64,000 bases of DNA from Plasmodium coatneyi. Lineage: Eukaryota > Apicomplexa > Aconoidasida > Haemosporida > Plasmodiidae. The first letter of the stretch is position 1. Each line of letters opens with the position of its first letter. The DNA is taken from contig NC_033567.1 of NCBI RefSeq assembly GCF_001680005.1, forward strand, positions 868,001 to 932,000, given 5' to 3'. The notes below the pieces were generated by a model. It searched no databases, was not told where the DNA came from, and was given only the letters and a program-made list of their open reading frames with translations. This document shows positions 21,733 to 32,698 of this stretch, in pieces. The translations under genes were made by a program, and so were the position numbers.

Positions 21733-23964
21733 ATGACAGGGGACGGAGCAGAACTGACGGTTTGTTCCTTCTTTTAAAAGTGAACAACTTAATAATGTGT
21801 ATATAATATTTCATCCATAAAATAATGAATAAGTGGGAAATACATAGGACCATATATATATCATTCCAATTACATTTATAGGTACCGGAACTGAAGGACG
21901 CACCTTCCAAACTGTTGTTTTATAACAAATTTGAAAAGGGTGACAGTAGTTGTGACAGTGACGATTCCACAAATAGTATAAAGAGTGAATTAGAAGCAAA
22001 ATTGGGGAAGTATACGCATGCTAAGAATGATATCAATAAAATTGTGAAAGGGGTGTGCTGTGCATCCAAAATGCCCGAAAGTAGAGGTGGTACGTACGTT
22101 AATGAGCGTTGTAATTTCTTATATTACTGGGTGGGCAGTATAATAGCTAACGGAAAGGATCAGGGTTCATTCAATAAGATAATAGGGAACATCCTTCAGG
22201 CTCTGGAAGATTTCTTTGGGACACGGCAGTGCACAATTTTGGATAATAGTAATCTAAACAAAGACATATTCAAGGAAAGGAAAATAATATATGATTACTA
22301 TCGCGACTATTCAGATATAGAAAGTAAAATAAGAAGCAGTGAAAGTTCTTGTACGGAAGAATATGTGAGCTACCTGAGGGGCATTGCTGGAATATATAAG
22401 AAGGTACGTAATGATTGTGGAACGAATCAGGATGAATACTGTAAGGATTTACAAAAGAAGCAAGATCAACATGACCCACAGAAACTATTAGAACAGACAT
22501 GCTCTTCGGGGGAAATATCGAAACCTCAAACATTGGAAAAGGTAAGGCAACCACTATAGCAACTACTGCAGGAGCAACTGCTGCAGGTTACTCCCTTATT
22601 CAAAGTGAATAAATTACATATTACACATGTAATACCGAATGGTTACTATAACAAACAAGGAGTGTATACATATGCACATATAATCCCCCCTTTTATTTAC
22701 ATTATATAGAAGGATTGCCACCAGGAAAGGCTACCCTCACAACAAATATATTGTGAACTCAATCAGGCCAATGATACGTGTGATAGTAGTAGTATTGACC
22801 CCACGAAACAGTTGAAAAGCGCATTGAAAACATATCCCAAAGCGGAAGAACATGCGGAACAAATTGTAAAAGGTTGGTGTTATGCAAATGGAAGTGGGAA
22901 GGGCAATTTATCCAATAAGGAAGAACGTTGTAAATATTTATATTATTGGACAGCGGACACATTATTGGACGCCCTCAATAATAAGAAGAACGACTTCTCG
23001 AAAGTCATGGAGGACACCTACAATAAATTGAAGGGCTTTAAAATTAATATGGACTGCACTAATCTATACTCTGATATGGAATACTATCACGTCGAGGAAA
23101 TGAAAAGAGTCTATGATTATTCCCAAGACAAAGAAACTACAAAAAAGTGCACAGAAGATCCCCAACCTTCCGACTCTAACTGTACTAATGGAGAATATTC
23201 TACTTACCTCGATGGAGTTCTTTTAGCCTATAAATATATGAAAGGACAATGTGTGGGAGATGAGGGTAAGCAGTGGTGTAAAGACTTTAATGCTATGGCT
23301 GAGACACACAGTTATGAGGATTTATTTAAATTGAAGTGCAAATTAAAATACACATCAGATTGTAAAAACATCACCCTCCCCGCTATATTGGGTACACTAA
23401 CCTCGATAGGATTACCGACACTTGGATATTTCTTATACAAAGTAAGTACATAATTATAATTACATAATTAAAAATAAAGTAAAAATATAGGTAATATAAA
23501 TAATAATAATAACAGTGTGCATTATTACTTACGTATATTTATTCCTCCTTACTTAAAAAATTAAAAAATAGAAATAAGGAATAGACTGCGCTGTGCACTA
23601 CGTACACACATATATACACATATGTATATATATATATATACTTACATATATATGTACATATTTGTATCCCCACATTTTCTTCCCTCCCATTTCTTTCTAT
23701 TAGTACACTTCATTATTCTCTGGGTTACGTAACACTTTTGGAGAAAAAAGCAACAGAAAAAAAAGATCAACAACTCAGCACAACTTTGACGTACTCACAG
23801 AAGACACCTTAACAACAGATAATTCAACAGAATATTCCTCCACACTTGGTTCGACAATAGGTGACGATTCTACAGATGAATCATCCGTATTTGTTGGTAG
23901 ATCAACATCCGGAGGAAGAAGTAATAACAGGAGGGGCAAGAACATTAGTTATCAACGTATGTAA
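21733..23964 (+). CDS. KIR variant antigen, two-domain form
   Basis: Four exons, all phase 0: 21733-21759 (MTGDGAELT), 21882-22541 (domain 1), 22710-23441 (domain 2 plus TM) and 23704-23964 (tail), about 559 residues. Domain 1 opens VPELKDAPSKLLFYNKFEKG and contains VCCASK, CNFLYYWVGS and YDYYRDYSD. Domain 2 opens KDCHQERLPSQQIYCELN and contains GWCYANG, CKYLYYWTAD and YDYSQDKE. The TM is LTSIGLPTLGYFLYK, with the intron after the Lys codon. The tail is basic (NRKKRS), then Ser/Thr/Asp-rich, and ends KNISYQRM, the family C-terminus. All four exons are intact with good splice sites, so it should be functional. Predicted site is the erythrocyte surface or membrane. Confidence 0.9.
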
Positions 23965-24104
23965 TGTAAAACGTCACATTTGGAATGTAACACCATTGAA
24001 TATAATATTTTTCCGTATGGAAGGAACAATAAATAACCGCTGAAAGCTCATATATAGTGTACAAAGGTTACAGTGGCATCATCTCCCCTTTGCTCATTTT
24101 TTTT

Positions 24105-24390
24105 TCGTTTTGTACGAAAGTGTTCACATTAATGTGTAATCAATATATGTGAAAAAAAAAAATTTTCTTCCCCACTTTTATTTTGATTTGTTTGGTAAAA
24201 TTTTTTTTTATTGAAGGTTCAAAATATGTTCATTAAATTTTTTCCTTTGTTATAAATTTTTATCTTCATAATTTTTTTTAGTCTAAATAATGTTTTTTTT
24301 CCTTTTAAATTTCTAATTATGGACATTTGAGAAAGGTGTTTCAAATGTTGCGCGAAGGAGGTTCCGCAAATGTCTCACCAATTGTGCAAA
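24105..24390 (+). repeat. Shared 3' module of island genes (copy 2)
   Basis: AAAGTGTTCACATTAATGTG, TGTAATCAATATATG, TTTTTATTGAAGGTTCAAAA and TTTATCTTCATAATTTTTTT follow one another. Then AATTATGGACATTTGAGAAA and a TTGCGCGAAGGAGGTTCCGC segment match the copy behind the next KIR gene (28885-29150). Confidence 0.75.
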
Positions 24391-24504
24391 AAAAAAAAAA
24401 AGGATTACCCAATAGAAAAAAACTGCCCCAATATAAATTTGTCACACAGAAAAAATTGTCCAAAAAATGCCCTAATATAAATTTCGTCACAGAAAATATT
24501 AGCC

Positions 24505-24554
<50 letters not shown>

Positions 24555-24689
24555 AAAGAAAGGAAGGTTAAAGTAAACAAAAGACGTTTCTATAAAAAAA
24601 AGAAGGTTTAAGGAAGAAAAGAAGAAGAAAGGGTATAAATAAGGAAGCTTTAAGGAATAAAAGACGAAAGGAAAGAAAGAGAAAAGAAA

Positions 24690-24801
24690 AAAAAAGGGAA
24701 GGTCTAAGGAAGGAAGGGTCTATGGATGAGGAAGAAAGGGAAGGGTCTAAGGAAGGTGGTTTAAGGAGGAGGAAGAAGGAAAGGGGTCTAAGGGAAGTCT
24801 A
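24690..24801 (-). repeat. Second inverted copy of the CCTTCCTTAGACC array
   Basis: GGTCTAAGGAAGGAAGGGTC and similar purine units, reverse complement of the array at 15331-15695. Confidence 0.75.
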
Positions 24802-26281
24802 CAAATGTGCGATGTTGTTTCACGTCAGTTCTTTAAGGCCAAGCATTTTTCATTATGCACATTCTATATAGCAACATACTGCATGGACCTATAAATTCGA
24901 TATGCGGCCGTTGTGTTCGGCATATTTAAAGAATAGGCTACCATAGAGAGAAGATCCTGTGCGTACTATTGAGGGTGGTGCTGAAATATTTCCGTAAAGT
25001 ATATATAGGGAATTGTAGCAGATAAATAATTCCTAGCATGACGGAATTAAGGAAAAGCATGAGGAAATTTGTACTGAACCTATAAGGTGGAATAGGTGCA
25101 TGTAATTCTTTCCCTTACTAATTACCCCTTTAATGAACTTCCTCCTGTGTATAAACCTGCATCATATTATAGGAGTATATACTTCCTATGCACAGAAATA
25201 AAAATGGACATAATAATTCAGCAGTGAATTCTATGGAAACTTGATCCATGAACATAATTAAGCATCATTCAATATTCAAAACATGTTAAAACTTCTGAAT
25301 ATGTTAGGGAACTTTGAACATGTGAAAAGTAAAGTGAATAGCAATCCTAAAATATCTGAACGACCCTGAACTGGGAAAAATTCGAAAATGTAGAACACAG
25401 AAACGGTAGAATGAGTATTCAGTCCATAAGTGTTCAACCCCCTTTAAGCCTTCCTGTACCTTCTGAACTTTCTTAAACCTCCGATACCCAGGGAAACTTC
25501 TGAAAGATAATAAATTAGGGAGAAGGAACTATATTAATGTGTAAAGTGTAACATGAATTGAAGAAAGATAAGGAAGCTCAATCAGTTTCCTGCACACTGC
25601 ATATATAAAATAGTTATACTGTATTTACTGAAAATAGGATGGGAAGGTAAAGTGGCTCACAGAGTATAATGTGAAATAAGGGGAGGGAGGTAGCTCTAAT
25701 AACATAATGTATGTTTCATATAAGAATAAGTTATAGTGTTCTTACTAATAGAGGGAGAAAGAAAAAAGGAAAGAGAATTCTAATTTACTAAACAATTATA
25801 AACCAAAGAGAGGTATATTACAGGGAGCACTATTATAGTGGTTCACACAAAAATTTTCACTCTCTTTTGAACAGAAAAGATGTGAGCATATATATCATTG
25901 CATTATGTACTCCTTCTTCTCTTTATTTGTATTGTGAATACACATACGTTTTTCACTGAGCACATAAAATGATGTGTACACATTTCGGAAGGGACGGGGG
26001 ATGCGTTCAGTACGTATGGACTGTGCTATAGACGTAGAAAATTTTTAATGGTCCCTTAAGAAATGGCAGAATATAAGTTAATGGTGCATGGTAGAATTCT
26101 CGTCAGGGAGAGAAGTATGCTTATGTACATAGCAGTAGGAACATGTTAAGATAAATAAGGTATTATCTGTTAACATGTAGATGCCAATAGAATAGTATAT
26201 AGGTAGAAGATATAAGGGAAGTATTGATTCTTTATTCTTCCACATTCTTCTGTTATTCCAATACTTATATTCTTATTTCTG

Positions 26282-26325
26282 GCTCAATTATATGTGTACA
26301 GTAATTTAGTACATACTTGTGTGTT
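26282..26325 (+). promoter_or_regulatory. Shared upstream element of KIR genes (copy 3)
   Basis: CAATTATATGTGTACAGTAA followed by TTTAGTACATACTTGTG lies about 190-230 bases before the KIR start at 26513 and matches the segment at 10565 in order of motifs. Function is inferred. Confidence 0.4.
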
Positions 26326-26512
26326 CTTGCTGAACGAGGGGTTATAAGTTATGTACTTTTAGGGGAAATAAGAATTTGTACTGTTTTATTCAAGGTCATC
26401 CTAGAGTATGAGGAGTACTCACATATTCATTCTGCAGGAACATGCGGAAGGCACATTTCTAACGTGAATTCATTATATACTCAGAGGAATATACACATAT
26501 ACAACAAACAAC

Positions 26513-28763
26513 ATGCCGGATCCACCGCAGGTTTGTTCGTCCTATTACTTAAAATAGATACATAAATATAGTGCAGGCGTAATATTTTATGCGCGAAATA
26601 ATGGGAATATGGGGACAGGGTAAAACATATACTTACATATTTTACTCCTAATTCATAATATATATAGAGCATGGGGTTGGATAATTTACCCTCAAGTGTA
26701 ATATATAATAACGTCCGAGGAGGCACTTGCTATACTACTAAGAAGTCTACTTTCAAGGGGAAGGAAACTGTCTTACGGAGTTTTTTCACTTGGCACAATG
26801 ATTTGGATAAGATTATGGAAGCCTTATGTTACTTAAGTCAAGACGGGAACGGGATAACATTAGATAATGAGGAACGTTGCAAGTTTTTATATTGGCTGAT
26901 GGGAAATGCAGTACTGCCTAATTTGGGTGATGGAAAATTTTCAGACCTTATGGGAAATATTCACGATACGCTAACCCCGTACAATTGGATCTCTGGATGT
27001 GGTTTTTCGTATTATAGTCCTATGAGCGAAGACAAGTTCAATGAGAAAAAGGAAGTATTTGATTACTGCTATGACCACCGAACTATACAACAGCAATTAC
27101 GGATTAGTGATAATCCCTATAAGAATTCTTATTGCAGACACGTGCGAGACCTTACTTCCGCATTTAAGGTAGTTCAGGACGATTGTGACGGGACCGGGAA
27201 GGGTACTAAGTATTGTAGAGAATTTAGAGAGAACTGTCAGGGTAATACTCCCCAAATGCTAATAAATGATAACTGTGGAGAAAAGTATGGGGGCAAAAAT
27301 ATTTTAGGGGCACAATTGTCAACAGTATTGACTGTTAGTTCTTATTTGAAATGAGTGATTTAGCTGTATATATATAGTATTTTACATATAATATAATAGG
27401 TTAAGGTATAGGAACACGTAGGTATATATATTTTACCAATTATACTTATAGAGAGAGGATTTGGAACGTTTGCCGTCTAGTGAAGCTTATGATGACTTGA
27501 ACATCTATTGGAAGACATACTGTTCTGATACATATGTGGGTAGCATAAAGAGGAGTCTGAAAACTACATTGCAGGAGCACCCAAAAGCTCTTAAGTGTTT
27601 AAATAGAATTTTGGGTGCATGGTACTATATGAACAAAGTAATGAGGAGTAGTAGGAATCCATCTTATCAGAACCGTTGTGACTTCTTTTACTTCTGGTTG
27701 GGTGATTTATTATCTGACAAATTGAAACATGACAGTTCATTCCCTACAGTTATGAATGAAATTTATAATGTATTGAAGCAGTTACCTGGTGCAGAAGTGT
27801 GTCCAACTATAACTACTACTATTAACGGAGATGTCCTAAAGCACAGGAAAAAAGTATTCGACTATTATCATAATTATAGTACTATAAGGACACTATTAGG
27901 GACTAATGGATCCCGCTGTAGTGCAGGTTATTCCCAGTACCTGGGGGAAGCTGATGGAGCATATCAAATTGTGAAAGCGAATTGTGAGAGTACAGCAACA
28001 GAACAACCACCTAGTAATGACCCATGTTGTAAGTTGCTCAACGGAGAGGGAGGTCTAAAACCCAATAATCAGGTGTTATCAGAGTTAACATGCCAAGTGC
28101 AGTTAGAAGTGCCGGAGGAAGAATCAGGCCCAGTAGACAACACAAATGACTGTTCAGGTGATGCGGAACGTTGTCCGGACGGTGTCTCTGGTGGGGAAGG
28201 AAAAGGAGGGAGTGACGGTGGTGGTAGTCACAGAAAAGAAGGGGAAGAAGCTGATGCCCCGGCTGCTGGTGTCGTATCTGCTGTGTCTGGTGGACTTGCC
28301 GCAGTAGGGCTACCGGCGATCGCTTTTTTTTTGTACAAAGTAAGTACAACAATTACAACAATTATAATTACCACTGTGTACATATATATATGTGAATAAT
28401 AATAAAAGTGTAAAAAAAAAAATGCCTTTAGTTACACATATGTGGTATGTGTGCTACACATATGTGTTTCATTCCTTTCCTTTGCCCTCCCTTTTCCTTC
28501 CTTAGTATACCAATTTATTCTCTGGAATACGTAATACCATCTTTGCAAACAGTAACAGAAGAAGACAAAGAAGGTCCTTTCGACAGGAATTAAACGCATT
28601 CACAGTGGACGACGACAATTCTACAGAATATGCAACTACCACAGTAGGTTCGTCATCAAATTTAACAGAAGACAATTCTTCTTTATACACTACACCATCT
28701 AGCAGAGTAAGGGGGAATAATAATAAGCCGCCCCGTAAAAATATCAGTTATGGCCGCATGTAA
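26513..28763 (+). CDS. KIR variant antigen, two-domain form
   Basis: Four exons: 26513-26530 (MPDPPQ), 26668-27324 (domain 1), 27452-28339 (domain 2 plus TM) and 28506-28763 (tail), about 606 residues. Domain 1 opens MGLDNLPSSVIYNNV and contains ALCYLS, CKFLYWLMGN and FDYCYDHR. Domain 2 opens REDLERLPSSEAYDDLN and contains CDFFYFWLGD and FDYYHNYS, then a Gly/Ser/Glu-rich linker. The TM is VSGGLAAVGLPAIAFFLYK and the tail ends RKNISYGRM. The domain 1/2 junction is uncertain: a phase-0 donor at 27325 (ACA before GTATTG) is used, but GTATGG at 27285 with acceptor TATAGAG also keeps frame. In domain 1 the core reads CKFLYWLMG, one aromatic short of the usual FxYWLG. Confidence 0.88.
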
Positions 28764-29511
28764 TACGTACCATATTAAATGTGTAATGTTCCCTCTCCCC
28801 CCCTCGGAAGGGGGCCATATAAATAACTACAGAACTCATACAGTATGAAAAACAGAAGGACTTTTCCTTTTCAACTATTTTCGTTCCTTATAATGCATGA
28901 AAGTGTTTACTTTCATGTGTAATCAGTATAAGCCAAAAGAACTCTTCTATTTTTTTTTTTTTGTTTGAAACTTTTTTATTGATGATTCAAAGTGTTCATT
29001 CACTTTGTTACAATTTTTTATCTTAATAATTTACTTTTTTCCTTCTTCTTTCTAAAGTCCAATTATGGACATATTTGAAAAAAGTGCTCCTCCATGTTGC
29101 GAGAATTTGGGCGGAGGTCTGCAAAGGTTCCCGCGAAGGTTCCGTGAAAGGTTCGCTACATTGCTAAGGCAATCACGTATGACCAATAAGAACAGAATAG
29201 AACGGAAAAAAAAAAAAAAAAAAAGAAAAAAAAAAGAAAAAAAAAAGAGGTACATGTGGAGAGGGACACAGGCACGTACAGAGTGAGGAAAATTTTACGT
29301 GCAGCGAGATTTTTCCTCTCATAGAAAAGAATCGGTTTCCCCGGCCTGTCTTTAAGCAGAACTTTATATTTTGGCCTATCTGTTTCGTTTCAAAATTATT
29401 TTTTCCAGTTTTTCTGTACGATTACTACCTTCCATTTTCGCCTTACAACTAATTCTTCCCATTTTTACCTTACAACATTCCGCCTTCTTTGGCACGTATG
29501 CCCAACGCACA
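28764..29511. other. Right boundary of the antigen island
   Basis: Convergent interval between the last KIR gene (+) and the ubiquitin-like gene (-). It holds the shared 3' module at 28885-29150 and an A-rich tract at about 29204-29248. After about 29280 the sequence returns to core-like composition. No gene is seen. Confidence 0.6.
28885..29150 (+). repeat. Shared 3' module of island genes (copy 3)
   Basis: ATGCATGAAAGTGTTTAC, TGTGTAATCAGTATAAG, TTTTTTATTGATGATTCAAA, TTTTATCTTAATAATTTAC, then AATTATGGACATATTTGAAA and ATGTTGCGAGAATTTGGG with AAGGTTCCG repeats. Same order as at 24105-24390; the first half also matches 15865-16030. Confidence 0.75.
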
Positions 29512-30230
29512 TCACACCCCATCGGCCCCAGTTTCTATCTCGGGTATGTCTCTTTTGTCCAGTATGGTGACTAGGCTCTCCCTGCACATTTGCTCCTCCT
29601 TTAGTGTCTTCCTGTTGTTCAAGCACTTGCCACTGTATATCAGTATCTGGTTCTCTTCTTTTATTTGTAGAATTTTCTCTACTTGTTTGTGCAGCAGGTC
29701 GACGGAATCCATGTGGCTGAGTTCGATACACTGCGTGGGGAAATTGCACCGTGAAAAAGGGGTGCGTCAACATGTGTTAAGGTGGTGAGCCTGAATATGC
29801 TCATATAGTACCGCACGAATTTGTATTAACGTGTGACCCTGCAATATATTCTGCAAGACCCGTGTACCGAACTTACGTGCACCTTCCCGGACTTCTGATG
29901 GAAGAGATAAATCAAATAAGGCAAGGGTGCAGGTTCCGGCAAAATATAGATAATTTCACCAGAATAAATTTTATAGTGCGCAAAGGTTTTATCAAGGTCC
30001 ATTAGTTGGCTTCTAACTTGGTATAGAAAACCATCGTGTCCATTAAGGATCCCATTGCGCGTAAGGACATCCCGAATTATCTCCTCTTCTTTATACTCCA
30101 CTCTTTTTACAAAATTATTGGAACCCTTTATGTAGACTACATGTGCTTCTTCGTTACTGTTGTGTTCGCATATATCTGTAAGTTCATCCATCACTGAGGT
30201 GGATGCTTCTTCGCTGATAGTGCTGAGCAT
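29512..30230 (-). CDS. Tandem ubiquitin-like domain protein
   Basis: Two exons join in phase 0: 30230-29877 (before GTAAGT) and 29730-29512 (after CCCACGCAG), about 190 residues. The first half (AHVVYIKGSNNFVKRVEYK to GEIIYILPEP) reads as a ubiquitin fold. The second (GKVHCIELSHMDSVDLLHKQ to LVTILDKRDIPE) is clearer: I-E-L..DSV..L...V, then QILIYSGKCLNNRKTLKE, which matches the ubiquitin LIFAGKxLxDxxTLxD region. There is no C-terminal Gly-Gly, so it is unlikely to be conjugated and more likely acts as a binding module. An in-frame ATG at 30263 is an alternative start, but a TTACCC...GGGTAG stretch there looks like an intron end, so a further 5' exon is possible. Confidence 0.72.
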
Positions 30231-32078
30231 CTCTACCCGGGGGGTAAGCATAAACGCATGCACATGAATGACGCCTTGGTATTTCCGCTAGTGGGAGCTG
30301 GGAATGTCGCACCACTTTGGCTAATTTGCCCTCATAGACAGATGCACCGCTCCTGGGGGGAAAAGGTGAAGAAAAATGAATCCTTTTTTTATTACCACTC
30401 AGACGCACAAACTATGGTCAAAGGAAAGTGCAACACACGGTGGGGTAACTTTTCCCGCGCCCTCAAAATGAAGATGTTCTAAACTGCATCTCATTAAAAA
30501 GTCAACCCTCTCGACGTACTCCCTTTCACGACACGTCTACACTTAAATGATCAGTTCGTAAAGGAAGAAAAAAAAAAAATGAGATGTGTTGCAGATGGTG
30601 TTTTCCCATCAATATTAAGTGTGCATAGCTATTCTGTTCCTATTCTTTACGTCATAGGAGAGTTAAAAAAATGAAATCATACTTCCCACTCATAGTGCTA
30701 CTTGCATGTGTATCTTCGCAATCCTTGCACATTTCTTTTTTTTCCTACTTGCAGCTGCTTGGGACGCTCCCAGGGGGATAATTAGAAGAGGGACCAAGTA
30801 AGCATATCTGAAGAAAGGGTTTAACGGGTTCAGATGGCGAGAAAAAGGGAAGCATCCCGGATAGGCACAAGAAGAGTGTTACTCAGAGCGGCTACAGGAA
30901 CAGTGAAGAGATCCGTTTTGTGATCCATTTTACGATCCTGATGACGAACCGTGTAGCGGGGTATTGGCATTTTTTAACGCCCCCTTGCCCTTGTACACAC
31001 GGGGCCACTCTCTACGTGAGATCACATTCTATGCCACGGTGCATCACATATAGTGGCATTCTTTTTTTTCGGCGGGGCCATTTTTAAAATTCACTGTATC
31101 GAACCTGGCGTTATTTTTTATGTGTCCTCCTAGGGGTGTTTCACAGCAAAGACGCGCAAAGTACGAAAGGGAAAGCGTTGAAGTGGGCAAAATGGAAAGG
31201 AAAAAAATTCCCTGGATCCCACTAGCCGACGTTGTCGCTCCCCATATTTTGATAAATACCCTTGAAATTTATCGTCGCAGAGGGAAGTGATATTTATTTT
31301 TCTCTTTTTGTGAGTTAAAAAAGAAAAAAAAATAGGTGCACGTACCCTTACACATGCATATGCAAACGGCAAATTCGGGGGAAAGTCGAAGCGCATTCCA
31401 TTATGAATAAATTGCAGAGTTTTTTTTTTTTTTTTTTTTAACTCATTTTAAATTTTCTATTAGGAGGGAAAAAAAAAATGTTAACCACAAAGAGAAAACA
31501 ACTTTTCACCATTTTGAGGCATCCTTTTTCCAGTCGAATTGCGTTATTAAATGTTTCCCACGAGTGGGGGCTCCCCTTTTTTTTTTTTCTATATCATATG
31601 AGATGTGTAAAGGATGTAACATGGGTTGGATATACTTCTAAAAGGAGAGAAATGAAGAAGGCATGCACATGCGGCATATTCCTTGCGTCCCTTTTGTTCA
31701 CCAGTCAAGACAAGGGAAAAGTTACATTGAGAAGTAAGTACAGTGGGATCTGCTCCCTATAAGTTCTGTCTTCATTTGTTTTCCACTACCTGTGTGAAAA
31801 TGAAACTGTCCATCCATGCGTTAGCGCCACACCTGTGGTCATCACTCCACCGCAGAGTACATGGAAGTCACACAGTTGAAAAGTCAAACTGAGAGACGAC
31901 GGGTAAAAAGAGGAGTAAATATGCCCACATGATGCATAACGGAGTGAATACCGCAATGGGTCATCCTATGAAATAGGGACATTTCAACTTATCACCTTTG
32001 TTGGTTCGTTACATTTTCCCACCTCGCGTGGGGGAAGTGTTCTTTCAATCACCTTAGACCGATTCGCTAGCTAGCGCG

Positions 32079-32114
<36 letters not shown>

Positions 32115-32698
32115 TGCAACGGAAACTGTTGTTGGTAATATAAATGGCTAGTTATGACACTGTTTCTTTTTTTTGAAGATATGCTAAACGGGTAAGTTGC
32201 ATGTGCACTATGTCGTAATCGACTCAAGGGCAGAACGAGGGTCATTCTTATTCTCTCTCAAAAAAAAAAGCAGTAAAATTGACCTACCATTTTGTGCAAC
32301 TTACGCGTGTAAGATACTTCGACACTTTTTGTTCGCTAAAAAAGAAAAAAATTTATGGAGAACATTCCGCCCCGGTTTAAATGATTTACCCCTCTGCTGG
32401 CAGAAACAACTCTCCCAAAATTGTTCCCTTCTTTTTCAACCGCGTAAAAGAAAGGAATCACTTTGCCCTTTCGCTGGTGAAGGATAACGCAAAAGAAAAA
32501 AAATAAAAAAAAATCCATTGCTGCACAAAGGCGTAACTGTAGAAATGAGTGCGCCATACGTATTGCGAAAGGTACATAACTCCAACAGATTGCTCGGAAA
32601 GCATAAAATGATATACACTATGGCATAGCAGAGCCAACTTCAAAACGCATTTGTTCGAGACGAAATCAAAGGAACGTGTGCGGATTTTTACTCACAAA
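30231..32698. other. Divergent promoter region, about 2.5 kb, no gene seen
   Basis: Between the ubiquitin-like gene (-) and the TFIIH p44 gene (+). Contains T-tracts at about 31421-31440 and 31580 and an A-tract at about 32081-32111. 30270-30500 (-) has weak coding character and an intron-like CCTTTTCCCCCCAG, and may hold 5' exons of the ubiquitin-like gene. Nothing else is supported. Confidence 0.5.

Larger units (their letters stand above)
23965..26512. other. Intergenic between two KIR genes
   Basis: Holds the shared 3' module (24105-24390), a 29-base-scale A-tract at about 24508-24539, the purine array (24690-24801) and about 1.4 kb of featureless AT-rich DNA. The upstream element of the next KIR is at 26282. 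I looked for KIR-like motifs (CYA, FLYYW) on both strands and saw none. Confidence 0.55.

Noticed and set aside
24327..24611. Lys-rich frame of 94 codons
   Set aside because: Translation of the shared 3' module and a long A-tract; not conserved at the other module copies.
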